From Wenxinia saemankumensis (GTDB lineage: Bacteria > Pseudomonadota > Alphaproteobacteria > Rhodobacterales > Rhodobacteraceae), in the NCBI RefSeq assembly GCF_900141735.1, contig NZ_FQYO01000002.1, positions 620,001-684,000 on the forward strand: 64,000 nucleotides of DNA. The letters are read 5' to 3'. A program made the translations under genes and the position numbers. The notes beneath the pieces are model-generated. The model ran no database searches. It worked only from the letters and a program-made list of their open reading frames with translations, and was not told where the DNA came from. Positions 7,928 to 19,363 of this stretch are shown in pieces (positions within the stretch are counted from its first letter, which is position 1; every line of letters begins with the position of its first letter).

Positions 7928-8836
7928 TCAACTCCGCCGCAGCTTCGGATCCAGCGCGTCGCGCAGCCCGTCGCCCATCAGGTTGATCGCCAGCACCGTG
8001 ACGAGGATGCACAGGCCCGGCAGGGTCACGACCCACCAGGCGCGCAGGATGAACTCGCGGCTGTCGGCGAGCATCGTGCCCCATTCCGGGGTCGGGGGCT
8101 GCGCGCCCATGCCGAGGAAGCCGAGCGCCGCGGCGTCGAGGATCGCGGTCGAGAAGGACAGCGCCGCCTGCACGATGATCGGCCCCAGGCAGTTCGGCAG
8201 GACGGTCACGAACATCTGCCGCGGCCATTTGGCCCCCGCGACCCGGGCGGCGATGACGTAGTCCTTCGTCCGCTCGTTCAGCACGCTGGCCCGGGTCAGG
8301 CGCACGTAATGGGGCTGCAGCACCAGCGCGATGGCGATCATCGCGTTCAGCAGCGACGGGCCCAGGATCGCCACCAGCACCAACGCGAGCAGGAGGGAGG
8401 GGAAGGCGAGGATGATGTCCATCAGCCGCATGATGAGGGTGTCGAGCCATTTCGGCGCGAAACCCGCGATCAGGCCGATCACGATGCCGCCCGTCGCGGC
8501 GATCACCACGACGACGATCCCGACGAAGAACGAGTAGCGCGCGCCGTGCAGCAGTCGGCTCAGCATGTCGCGCCCCACCGCGTCGGTACCGAGCGGGAAC
8601 TGCCACTGACCGCCCTCCTGCCAGGCGGGGGGCTGGAGCGTGTTGCCCCGGAACTGGACCGTGGGATCGTAGGGCGCGATCAGGGGGGCGAAGATCGCGA
8701 TCAGCACGAAGACCGCGAAGACCCACAGGCCCATCACGGCGCCGCGGTTCTCCTTGAAGTAGCCCCAGAACTCCTTCAGGCGGCCGGGGCGGCCCGTGGG
8801 GACCGAGCGGGCGGTCGCGGAGGAGGCGTCGGACAT
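7928..8836 (-). CDS. Dipeptide/oligopeptide ABC permease, DppC/OppC-like (system 1)
   Basis: A 302-residue inner-membrane permease. The OppC N-terminal domain is visible (first span near residues 34-55 followed by FAPLIAPYDPT). The conserved LGTDAVGRDMLSRLLHGARYS segment lies across residues 80-105, and the EAA-like docking loop has RVAGAKWPRQMF. It starts one base after the DppB-like stop and pairs with that protein to form the peptide channel. Its stop is followed by the brnTA cassette rather than directly by the ATPase genes. Confidence 0.93.
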   Translation of the reverse strand: MSDASSATARSVPTGRPGRLKEFWGYFKENRGAVMGLWVFAVFVLIAIFAPLIAPYDPTVQFRGNTLQPPAWQEGGQWQFPLGTDAVGRDMLSRLLHGARYSFFVGIVVVVIAATGGIVIGLIAGFAPKWLDTLIMRLMDIILAFPSLLLALVLVAILGPSLLNAMIAIALVLQPHYVRLTRASVLNERTKDYVIAARVAGAKWPRQMFVTVLPNCLGPIIVQAALSFSTAILDAAALGFLGMGAQPPTPEWGTMLADSREFILRAWWVVTLPGLCILVTVLAINLMGDGLRDALDPKLRRS

Positions 8837-8837
8837 C

Positions 8838-9844
<1,007 letters not shown>

Positions 9845-9845
<1 letters not shown>

Positions 9846-10939
9846 CAGCCGACCACCCTGAGATCGCGGGGAAAGGAGGTGAGGGAGCGGTTGCCGCCCT
9901 CCGTCACCAGCAGGTCGTCCTCGATCCTGACGCCGAACCTGCCGGCGATCAGGAGGGACGGCTCGTTGGTGAAGACCATCCCCGGCTCGAGCACCTGATG
10001 GTTGCCGCGCATGATGTAGGGCGCCTCGTGGACGTCGCGCCCCAGCCCGTGTCCGGTCTTGGACCCGATGTGATCCGCGTAGGGGCTGGCCTCCAGCACC
10101 TGCATCACCGCATCGTCGACATCGTGGGCGGTCGCGCCGGCCTTCGTCACCTCGTGGCCGACCGCGTTGGCGCGCCGGACCAGGTCGTAGACCTCGCGCG
10201 CCTCGTCCGTGGCGTGGCCGACGAAGAAGGTGCGGGTGATGTCGGCGTTGAGGCCCCCCCAGACCGCGCCGAAATCGACCAGCAGCGCGTCGCCGTCCTG
10301 CAGGGCGTAATCGGCCCTGGCATGGCCGTGGGCGCGGGCGGAATTGTCGGCGGCGAGGACGATCGGGCCGAAGGCGTTCCCCTCGGCCCCGTGGGCGAAG
10401 AGCGCGGCGATCAGGCGGGCGCGGATCTCGGCCTCGGTCTGGCCGATGCGCACGCCGTCCAGCACCTCGCCGAGCGCGGCCTCGGAAATCTCGTTGGCGC
10501 GGAGGAGGGCGGCAACCTCCTCTTCGGTCTTGTGCAGGCGCAGGCCCGCGATCTGCGTCTCGGCATCGACGAGGCGCAGCCCCGGATGCGCCCGGGCCAG
10601 CGCGTGATGGACGAAGACGCGCATCACCTGGCCCTCGACGGCGAGGGAGCGCAGCGGCATCGCCCGGGCGAGCGCCTCGAAGGCGCCCGTGTATCCGGTC
10701 TGGTCGCGCCAGTCGAAGACCTCGCCCTCGAAGCCGGTCAGCGCCCAGGATTGCAGTTCCAGCTGGGGGACGATCGCCGCGGGGGCGCCGTCGACCGGCA
10801 CGATCACCACGAGGGGGCGTTCGTTGGTGCCGAAGGACTGGCCCATCACCCTGGTGAAGGTCGCGCCCGGCACGAGGGCCACGGCCTCGACGTCGAGGTC
10901 CCGGGCCACCTGCCGGAGCGGGGCGTAACGGTCTGTCAT
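9845..10939 (-). CDS. M24-family metallopeptidase (Xaa-Pro dipeptidase-like)
   Basis: A 364-residue pita-bread enzyme. All five dinuclear-metal ligands can be seen: aspartates in LLVDFGAVW and NADITRT, the histidine of GHGLGRDVHE, and glutamates of TNEPSLL and VRIEDD. It probably removes N-terminal residues from proline-containing peptides or a related amide. The gene sits between the binding protein and the permeases of a peptide importer, so cytoplasmic cleavage of the imported peptide is the natural reading. Contrast it with the M24-fold protein at 42707-43864, where ligands are lost. Confidence 0.9.
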
Positions 10940-10959
10940 GGAAAGCTTCCCGGAAATGT

Positions 10960-10987
10960 CCGGCGGGGCCGCAAGGGGCCCCGCCGG
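10960..10987. terminator. Intergenic stem-loop after the binding-protein gene
   Basis: A perfect 11-base stem CCGGCGGGGCC (10960-10970) / GGCCCCGCCGG (10977-10987) with a 6-base loop, lying between the peptide-binding-protein stop (11014) and the M24 start (10939). No U-tract follows on the minus strand. It is more likely a 3' mRNA-stabilising or attenuating hairpin, which would let the binding protein be made in excess over the permeases, than a full terminator. Confidence 0.6.
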
Positions 10988-11013
10988 TGTCGCGTGTCAG
11001 AGCGGGCCGCGGA

Positions 11014-12579
11014 TCACTCCGCGAGGCCGACCTCGTGGAAGATGTGGCCGCCGAGCGGGTGCACGACGTAGTTCTCCACCTCCGGGCGCATCGGCATGAA
11101 GACGACCGAATGCGCGATGGTCGCCCACGGGGCCTGCTCCTTGAAGATGACCTGGGCCTCTTCGTAGAGCGGCGTGCGCTCTTCCTGCGTCGGCAGGGTC
11201 TTGGCCTCGTCGATCAGCTCCTGGAAGGGCTCGTGGCACCACTGGGCGCGGTTCGAGGCGCCGACGCCGTCGCAGCCCAGCAGCACGGCCAGGAAGTTGT
11301 CCGGATCGCCGTTGTCGCCGGTCCAGCCCAGCAGCACCGCGCCGTCACGGTCGACGGCCGAGGACCGCTCGAGATACTCGCCCCACTCGTAGGAGACGAT
11401 CTCGACGTCGACGCCGATCTCGGAGAAATCCTCCTGGATCAGCTCGGCCATGCGGCGGGCGTTCGGGTTGTAGGGACGCTGCACCGGCATCGCCCAGATC
11501 CGCATCGACAGATCCTCGACGCCCGCATCGGCGAGCATCTGGCGCGCCGCCTCGGGATCGTAGGGGTCGTCCTCGATGCTCTCGTTGTACGACCACATGG
11601 TCGGCGGGATCGGGTTGGTCGCGGCCTGGCCGGAGCCCTGGAAGACCACGTCGATGATCGCCTGCTTGTCGATCGCCATGTTCAGCGCGCGGCGGACATC
11701 CGGATTGTCGAACGGCGCCTGCTGCGTGTTGTAGGCGAGGTAGCCGACGTTCAGGCCTTCCTGCTCCATCACGACGATGTTCTCGTCCGCCTGCATCGCC
11801 TCGACATCGGCCGGGGCGGGGTAGGGCATGACGTGGCACTCGCCGGCCTGCAGGCGCTGGTAGCGCACGGAGGCGTCGGGCGTGATCGCGAAGACCAGGT
11901 TCTCGACCCGCGGCACGCCCTCGACGAAGTAGTCCTCGTTCGCGGCGTAGCGGATCACGGCGTCGGTCTGGTAGTCGACGAATTCGAACGGCCCGGTGCC
12001 GATGGGCTGCTGGTTGACCATCTCGGGCGTGCCGGCCTCTTCCATCGCCTGGGCGTATTCGGCCGAGACGATCGAGGCGAAGTCCATCGCCATGTTGGCG
12101 ATGAAGGGCGCCTCGGGGCGGGTCAGGTTGAAGACGACGGTCAGGTCGTCCGGCGCTTCCATCGATTCGATGAGATCGCCCATGCCCATGGACTGGAAGT
12201 ATTCCCAGGTGCCCTCGGTATCGATCTGGCGCTGGAACGAGTAGATCACGTCCTCGGCCGTCAGGTCACGCGACGGGGTGAACATGTCGTTGGAGTGGAA
12301 CTTGACCCCTTCACGCAGATTGAAGGTGTAGGTCATCCCGTCCTCCGACACCTCCCAGCTCTCGGCCAGGCCGGGGACGACGTTAGTCGTGCCGGTCTCG
12401 AACTCGACGAGGTGGTCGTAGACGGTGTGCGACGAGGCGTCGAACGTCGTGCCGGAGGTGTAGAGCGCCGGATCGAACCCCTCGGGGCTCGCCTCGGAGC
12501 AGTAGACCAGCGTCTGGGCCGAGGCGGCGCCGGCGAGGCACAGCACCGACAGCGCGGTCGTGGTGAAAAGCTTCGTCAT
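11014..12579 (-). CDS. Peptide ABC transporter substrate-binding protein, family 5 (system 1)
   Basis: A 521-residue periplasmic protein. GGGAGACTTCG precedes the chosen ATG, which opens a clean signal peptide (MTKLFTTTALSVLCLAG, ASA-QT cleavage near 21); the longer in-frame start at 12699 would bury it. Family-5 landmarks are LVYCSEASPEGFDPALYTSG, PGLAESWEVSEDGMTYTF, VIYSFQRQID, and the LLGWTGDNGDPDNFL segment, which closely matches DppA-type dipeptide and heme binders. It is the first gene of the operon peptide-binding protein, M24 peptidase, dppBC-like, brnTA, dppDF-like. Confidence 0.93.
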   Translation of the reverse strand: MTKLFTTTALSVLCLAGAASAQTLVYCSEASPEGFDPALYTSGTTFDASSHTVYDHLVEFETGTTNVVPGLAESWEVSEDGMTYTFNLREGVKFHSNDMFTPSRDLTAEDVIYSFQRQIDTEGTWEYFQSMGMGDLIESMEAPDDLTVVFNLTRPEAPFIANMAMDFASIVSAEYAQAMEEAGTPEMVNQQPIGTGPFEFVDYQTDAVIRYAANEDYFVEGVPRVENLVFAITPDASVRYQRLQAGECHVMPYPAPADVEAMQADENIVVMEQEGLNVGYLAYNTQQAPFDNPDVRRALNMAIDKQAIIDVVFQGSGQAATNPIPPTMWSYNESIEDDPYDPEAARQMLADAGVEDLSMRIWAMPVQRPYNPNARRMAELIQEDFSEIGVDVEIVSYEWGEYLERSSAVDRDGAVLLGWTGDNGDPDNFLAVLLGCDGVGASNRAQWCHEPFQELIDEAKTLPTQEERTPLYEEAQVIFKEQAPWATIAHSVVFMPMRPEVENYVVHPLGGHIFHEVGLAE

Positions 12580-13035
12580 CGAAGTCTCCCTGTGTGTCGT
12601 GGACCCCGCACCCTTGCCGGGCGTCGGGGCAGGCCGGTCCCTCGCGGAACCGCACCCGTTTGTGAACGCCACGCTAGGCGAGACATCGGGGAACCTCAAG
12701 CGCGCGCAGGGCCGGACGGGAGTGACGTGGCTGCGGGACCCCCGGCCCGCACGGGCGGCGGGGCAGGCCGGGCGCGGTCACCGGAGGGGGGCGGGGGCCT
12801 TGCCGACAGGGGCCGGGAATGCCGGCATGGGCGGGCCGGGCGGCCGCGGCCCGGGATTGGCCGCGCTCCCGGCCGGACCGGCGTGGGTCCCCCGGCCGCG
12901 GCCGTCCGCCTTTCGTCCTGCGCTGGCGACGGGCGTCTCGCCCGCGTGCGGCGGGCGGCGGGCACCGGCACGGACGCCGGCCCGCGCCCCGCCGGCCGCG
13001 CCCCTTGAGACCCCGTGCCGGACCGGAGAGACTGG
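12580..13035. other. 456-base divergent intergenic region, very G+C-rich
   Basis: Lies between the leftward peptide-binding-protein gene and the rightward amidohydrolase gene and should contain both promoters. From about 12715 to 13010 it is extremely G+C-rich with many short GC repeats. I could not pick out a convincing -35/-10 pair, operator or RNA gene. Long open frames cross it on both strands, but they are proline/arginine/glycine-rich translations of GC-rich DNA without family features. Confidence 0.6.
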
Positions 13036-13938
13036 ATGCCAGACGAAGGAAGCAGGCAGGCACCGGTGATCGACTTCTCCAAGGTCCGCGCGATCGACAT
13101 CCACACTCACGCCGAAGAGCCCTGCGGCTGCCACGCCGACGACGGCTACGACGAGCTGCAGACCACCATGGCGCGGTATTTCGGCGCGCCCTGGACCCAT
13201 CCGCCGACCATTCCCGAGACCGCCGCCCATTACCGGGCGCAGAACATCGCCGCCGTGATCTTCCCCGTCGATGCCGAGCGCGAGACGGGCTACCGCCGCT
13301 ACGACAACGACGAGGTGCTGGAGCTGGTGGCGCGGGAGGACGACATCCTCATCCCCTTCGTCTCGATCGACCCCTGGAAGGGCAGGATGGCCGTGCGCGA
13401 GGCGCGGCGCCTGATCGAGGAGCACGGGATCCGCGGATTCAAGTTTCACCCCACGCTGCAGGGCTTCTTCCCCAACGACCGGATGGCCTACCCGTTCTAC
13501 GAGGTGCTGGCCGAGCACGGCTGCATCGGCCTGTTCCATACCGGCCAGACCGGGGTCGGATCGGGCATGCGGGGCGGCAACGGGATGCGCCTGAAATATT
13601 CGGACCCGATGCATCTCGACGACGTGGCCGTCGATTTCCCGGACATGCCGATCATCGCCGCCCATCCCAGCTTTCCCTGGCAGGAAGAGGCGCTGGCCGT
13701 CGCCCTGCACAAGCCGAACGTCTATATCGACCTCTCCGGCTGGTCGCCGAAATACTTCCCGCCGATCCTCGTGCGCTACGCCAATTCGCTGCTGCGTACC
13801 AAGATGCTGTTCGGCTCGGACTGGCCGATGATCGCGCCCGAGAAATGGCTCGACGCCTTCGGCCGGGCGGAGTTCAAGGACGAGGTCCGCCCGCTCATCC
13901 TCAAGGAGAACGCGATGCGCCTCCTCGGCGCGACGTGA
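13036..13938 (+). CDS. Amidohydrolase family 2 protein (ACMSD-like TIM barrel)
   Basis: A 300-residue predicted metal-dependent hydrolase or decarboxylase. ATG 13036 is preceded by GGAGAG at good spacing; an in-frame GTG at 13015 would add seven residues. The metal motif DIHTH is at residues 21-25, further histidines occur in KFHPTL, LFHTGQ and AAHPSF, and the late aspartate is in FGSDWP, the pattern of the amidohydrolase-2 family. Members decarboxylate or hydrolyse aromatic and lactone-like acids; the substrate here is unknown. It stands alone, convergent with gbcB. Confidence 0.82.
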   Translation: MPDEGSRQAPVIDFSKVRAIDIHTHAEEPCGCHADDGYDELQTTMARYFGAPWTHPPTIPETAAHYRAQNIAAVIFPVDAERETGYRRYDNDEVLELVAREDDILIPFVSIDPWKGRMAVREARRLIEEHGIRGFKFHPTLQGFFPNDRMAYPFYEVLAEHGCIGLFHTGQTGVGSGMRGGNGMRLKYSDPMHLDDVAVDFPDMPIIAAHPSFPWQEEALAVALHKPNVYIDLSGWSPKYFPPILVRYANSLLRTKMLFGSDWPMIAPEKWLDAFGRAEFKDEVRPLILKENAMRLLGAT

Positions 13939-13951
13939 GGGGTGCGCCCCC

Positions 13952-15016
13952 TCACGCCTCGATCACGACCCGGCCGAGCGGATTCGAGCAGCAGGCGAGG
14001 ATGTAGCCCTCGGCGATGTCCTCCTCGGTGATGCCGCCGTTATGGACCATGTGGACCTGCCCCTCGGTCTTGCGGACCTTGCAGGTGCCGCAGACGCCGA
14101 AGGTGCAGCCCGAGGGGATGACCAGCCCCGCGCCCCGCGCGGCGGCCAGCAGCGTCTCGGTCTCGGCGCAGCGGATCGTCCGGCCGGAGACCGCGAACTC
14201 CACCTCGGCCTGCGCGTCCTCGTCCAGGATCACCCCCTCCGGCACGTCGCCGGTCCGGCCGACCGGGGCCTGGAAGCTCTCCTGGTGGTAGCGGTCCATG
14301 TCGTAGCCGAGGCCCGCCAGCGCCTCGCGCACGGCGGTCATGAAGGCCTCGGGCCCGCAGCAGAACACCTCGCGCTCGAGATAGTCGGGCGCGGCGAGGC
14401 CCAGCAGCAGCTGGTTGAACCGTCCCCGGTAACCGGTCCAGGGCTGGTACGGGTCGGTCTGGGCGACGACCCAGGCCAGCTCGATCCCCGTGATCCGCGA
14501 GGCCATCATCTCCATCCGCTGGCGGAAGAGGATCTCGGACGGGCGGCGGGCGCAGTTGATGAAGACGATGTCGGGATCGCGCCCCGCATCGTACATGTGG
14601 GTCACCATCGACACCATCGGCGTGATCCCGGACCCGGCCGAGATGAAGAGGTACTTCCGCGCCGGGTGGTCGAGATGCGAGAAGGTCCCGCCCGGCCCCG
14701 TCGCCTTCAGCCGCATGCCCGGCTGCAGGCGGTCCAGCATCCAGCGCGTGCCGATCGAATCCGGCTGCGCCCGGACCGTGATCGTCAGCGAGGTCGGTCG
14801 CGAGGGCGAGGAGCTGATCGTGTAGGTCCGGTGCAGCGGCCCGCCCGGCACCGGCAGCTCCAGCGTGATGAACTGGCCGGGGCGGTAGCGGAACAGCGCG
14901 CCGGACGGCGCCTGGAAGGTGAAGGTGACGGTGTTCGGCGCCTCGGGCAGGCGCGATACGCATTCCAGCGGCTCGTCGTCGGACCAGAAGGCGAGGGTCG
15001 GGGCGATCGCGTTCAC
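13952..15016 (-). CDS. gbcB: Glycine betaine monooxygenase, ferredoxin-reductase subunit
   Basis: A 354-residue reductase that passes electrons from NAD(P)H to the Rieske oxygenase GbcA. FAD binding is shown by HRTYTISSS (about residues 62-70), NAD binding by GSGITP (128-133), and a plant-type 2Fe-2S domain fills the C-terminus (CTFGVCGTC plus a later CCSNP). The start is GTG at 15014-15016, 8 bases after the gbcA stop, with GGAG overlapping that stop. Order and motifs match gbcAB of glycine-betaine demethylation; a reductase for a related betaine such as stachydrine is the alternative. Confidence 0.87.
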   Translation of the reverse strand: MNAIAPTLAFWSDDEPLECVSRLPEAPNTVTFTFQAPSGALFRYRPGQFITLELPVPGGPLHRTYTISSSPSRPTSLTITVRAQPDSIGTRWMLDRLQPGMRLKATGPGGTFSHLDHPARKYLFISAGSGITPMVSMVTHMYDAGRDPDIVFINCARRPSEILFRQRMEMMASRITGIELAWVVAQTDPYQPWTGYRGRFNQLLLGLAAPDYLEREVFCCGPEAFMTAVREALAGLGYDMDRYHQESFQAPVGRTGDVPEGVILDEDAQAEVEFAVSGRTIRCAETETLLAAARGAGLVIPSGCTFGVCGTCKVRKTEGQVHMVHNGGITEEDIAEGYILACCSNPLGRVVIEA

Positions 15017-15024
15017 GGGATCGT

Positions 15025-16575
<1,551 letters not shown>

Positions 16576-18615
16576 ATGTCCGCCGATCCGCTCCTCCAGC
16601 CCTACCGGCTGAAGCATCTCGACCTGAAGAACCGGCTGATGATCACCAGCCACGAGCCGGCCTATCCCGAGGACGGCATGCCCAAGGCGCGTTACCGCGC
16701 CTATCATGTCGAACGGGCGAAGGCGGGCGTGGCCCTGACGATGACGGCGGGCTCGGCCAGCGTCTCGCGCGACAGCCCGCCGGTCTTCAACAACGTGCTG
16801 GTGTGGCGCGACGAGGTCGTCGGCTGGATGCGGGACCTGACCGACGCGTGCCACGAGCATGGCTGCGCGGTGATGATCCAGCTGACGCATCTCGGCCGGC
16901 GCACCCGCTGGGACAAGGCCGACTGGCTGCCCGTCGTCTCGGCCGGACACGCCCGCGAGGTGGCGCACCGCGCCTTTCCCAAGAAGGCCGAGGACTGGGA
17001 CATCGCCCGCATCATCGCCGATTACGCGGACGCGGCGGAGCGGATGCAGGCGGCCGGCCTCGACGGGATCGAGCTCGAGGCCTACGGTCACCTGATGGAG
17101 CAGTTCGTCTCGCCGCTGACGAACGAGCTGGACGGGCCCTACGGCGCGGGCAGCCTCGACACCCGGCTGCGCTTCATGACGGACACGCTGGCCGCGATCC
17201 GCGAGCGGGTGGGCGCCGACTTCATCGTCGGCGTGCGCTACGCGGGCGACGAGATGCAGGCCGGCGGCATCGACAAGGCCGAGGGGATGGAGATCTCGCG
17301 CCGCCTGCGCGACAGCGGCCATGTCGATTTCCTGAACGTGGTGAAGGGGCATATCGACACCGATCCCGGCCTGACCGACCTCATCCCGGTCCAGGGCATG
17401 GCGAGCGCGCCGCATCTCGACTTCGCGGGCGAGATCCGGGCGGCGACGAACTTCCCCACCTTCCACGCGGCCAAGATCCAGGATGTCGCCACCGCGCGCC
17501 ATGCGATCGCGTCGGGCAAGCTCGACATGGTCGGCATGACCCGCGCCCACATGGCCGATCCCCATATCGTGGCCAAGATCCTCCGCGGCGAGGAGGATCG
17601 CATCCGGCCCTGCATCGGCGCCAACTACTGCCTCGACCGGATCTACCAGGGGGGCATGGCGCTCTGCCTGCACAACCCGGCCACGGGGCGCGAGCTGGAG
17701 CAGCCGCACGTCATCCCGAAGGCCGTCGAGCGGCGGAAGGTCGTGATCGTCGGCGCGGGCCCCGCGGGGATCGAGGCGGCGCGGGTCTGCGCCGAGCGCG
17801 GCCACGAGGTGATCGTCCACGAGGCGGCGGACGCGCCCGGCGGACAGGTCCGCCTGACCGCGCTCACGCCCCGCCGGGCGGAGATGATGCAGCTGATCCA
17901 GTGGCGCCAGGCCGAATGCGAGCGGCTGGGCGTCACCTTCCGCTACAATTCCTTCGCCGGGGTCGAGGAGGTCCTGGCCGACGCCCCCGACGTGGTGGTG
18001 ATCGCGACGGGCGGCCTGCCCCATTCCGAGGTGCTGGAGGAGGGGAACGAGCTCGTCGTCTCGGCCTGGGACATCCTGTCGGGGGATGCGCGGCCGGGGA
18101 CCGACGTCCTCGTCTACGACGATGCCGGCGACTACGCGGCGCTGCAGGCCGCCGAGGCGCTGGCCGCGACCGGCGCGAAGGTCGAGGTGATGACCCGCGA
18201 CAGGACCTTCGCGCCCGAGGTGATGGCGATGTCGCTGACCCCCTCGATGCGCGAGCTGCAGAAGCGCGACGTGACCTTCACCGTGACGTGGAAGCTGGAC
18301 GCCGTTCGCCGCGACGGCAACGCGCTCAGCGCCCTGGTCGGCAGCGATTACGGCGGCGTCCGGCGCGAGCGGCGGGTCGATCAGGTGGTGGTGAATCACG
18401 GCACGCGGCCGCTCGACGATCTCTATTTCGAGCTGCGGGAGGGCTCGGCCAATCTCGGCGAGGTCGATTACGGCGCCTTCATCGACGGCCGCGCGCAGGA
18501 GGTCGTGCGGAACCCGGACGGGGCCTACCGCCTCTACCGGATCGGCGACGCCGTCGCGGCGCGCAATACCCATGCGGCGATCTACGACGCGCTGCGGCTG
18601 TGCAAGGCGGTGTGA
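16576..18615 (+). CDS. dgcA: Dimethylglycine demethylation protein, NADH:flavin oxidoreductase/OYE family
   Basis: A 679-residue protein with an N-terminal FMN TIM barrel (about 1-340, Old Yellow Enzyme type) followed by an Fe-S segment and a dinucleotide-binding domain (VVIVGAGPAGIEAARV, about 391-406). The Fe-S motif is C346, C352 and C364, with alanine at 349 where trimethylamine dehydrogenase has a fourth cysteine. DgcA turns dimethylglycine into sarcosine, the step after GbcAB. StcD of stachydrine breakdown is the closest alternative. The dgcB partner is not in the window. Confidence 0.85.
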   Translation: MSADPLLQPYRLKHLDLKNRLMITSHEPAYPEDGMPKARYRAYHVERAKAGVALTMTAGSASVSRDSPPVFNNVLVWRDEVVGWMRDLTDACHEHGCAVMIQLTHLGRRTRWDKADWLPVVSAGHAREVAHRAFPKKAEDWDIARIIADYADAAERMQAAGLDGIELEAYGHLMEQFVSPLTNELDGPYGAGSLDTRLRFMTDTLAAIRERVGADFIVGVRYAGDEMQAGGIDKAEGMEISRRLRDSGHVDFLNVVKGHIDTDPGLTDLIPVQGMASAPHLDFAGEIRAATNFPTFHAAKIQDVATARHAIASGKLDMVGMTRAHMADPHIVAKILRGEEDRIRPCIGANYCLDRIYQGGMALCLHNPATGRELEQPHVIPKAVERRKVVIVGAGPAGIEAARVCAERGHEVIVHEAADAPGGQVRLTALTPRRAEMMQLIQWRQAECERLGVTFRYNSFAGVEEVLADAPDVVVIATGGLPHSEVLEEGNELVVSAWDILSGDARPGTDVLVYDDAGDYAALQAAEALAATGAKVEVMTRDRTFAPEVMAMSLTPSMRELQKRDVTFTVTWKLDAVRRDGNALSALVGSDYGGVRRERRVDQVVVNHGTRPLDDLYFELREGSANLGEVDYGAFIDGRAQEVVRNPDGAYRLYRIGDAVAARNTHAAIYDALRLCKAV

Positions 18616-18628
18616 GGCGGCGGCGGGC

Positions 18629-19363
18629 TCAGGACGAGGTCTGGCGCGATAGCCGCTTTTCCAGCTGGACGAGGGCGTCGTAGATCAGCACGGCGAAGAG
18701 GCCGACGATCAGCCCGCCCTGCAGGACGTAGGCCGTGTTGCTGGTCAGGAGGCCCGCGATGATGACCTCGCCCAGCGTGCGCGCCGCGACGGTGGAGCCG
18801 ATCGTCGCGGTGCCGAGCGAGATCACCGCCGAGAGGCGGATGCCGGTCAGCATCACCGGCAGGGCCAGCGGCAGCTCGACCTGCCAGAGGCGCTGCCGGC
18901 GGTTCAGGCCCATGCCGCGCGCCGCCTCCATCGTGGCGGGCGGCAGCGAGGTGAGCGCGGCGACCGAATTCTCGAAGATCGGCAGGAGGCCGTAGAGGAA
19001 CAGCGCCACCAGCGTCGGCCCCGCGCCAAAGCCGAGCGCGGGCACGGCGAGGGCCAGCACCGCGACGGGCGGAAAGGTCTGGCCCATGTTGGTGATCGTG
19101 CGCGAGAGCGGCCGGAACGCCGCCCCGGCCGGGCGCGTCACGAGGATCGCCAGCGAGACCGCGATCAGGGTCGCGGCCGCCGTCGCTGCCGCGACGAGGC
19201 CGAGATGGCTGAGCGAGAGCGACAGAAGCGAGCTGCGCGCATAGATCACCGGCCCCCCGACGGGGGCGAGCGGGGCGAAGAGCGGCACGAACCAGTCCGG
19301 CCGCAGCACCAGCGCCAGCAGCAGCAGGACCAGGGCGGGTCGCAGGAAGGTGCCGATCCTCAC
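18629..19363 (-). CDS. Quaternary-amine ABC permease (YehW/OpuC-type)
   Basis: A 244-residue inner-membrane permease, last gene of the importer operon. The start is GTG (19361-19363), overlapping the ATPase stop by GTGA. Several membrane spans are present, and the docking loop reads EAARGMGLNRRQRLWQVELP, as in glycine betaine/carnitine/choline permeases. The C-terminal half has the TLGEVIIAGLL pattern of the family. It pairs with the larger permease at 20295-21476. Confidence 0.88.
   Translation of the reverse strand: MRIGTFLRPALVLLLLALVLRPDWFVPLFAPLAPVGGPVIYARSSLLSLSLSHLGLVAAATAAATLIAVSLAILVTRPAGAAFRPLSRTITNMGQTFPPVAVLALAVPALGFGAGPTLVALFLYGLLPIFENSVAALTSLPPATMEAARGMGLNRRQRLWQVELPLALPVMLTGIRLSAVISLGTATIGSTVAARTLGEVIIAGLLTSNTAYVLQGGLIVGLFAVLIYDALVQLEKRLSRQTSS

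Noticed and set aside
12660-13014. Long open frames on both strands before the amidohydrolase gene
   Set aside because: Translations are proline/arginine/glycine-rich without domain features; stop codons are rare by composition.
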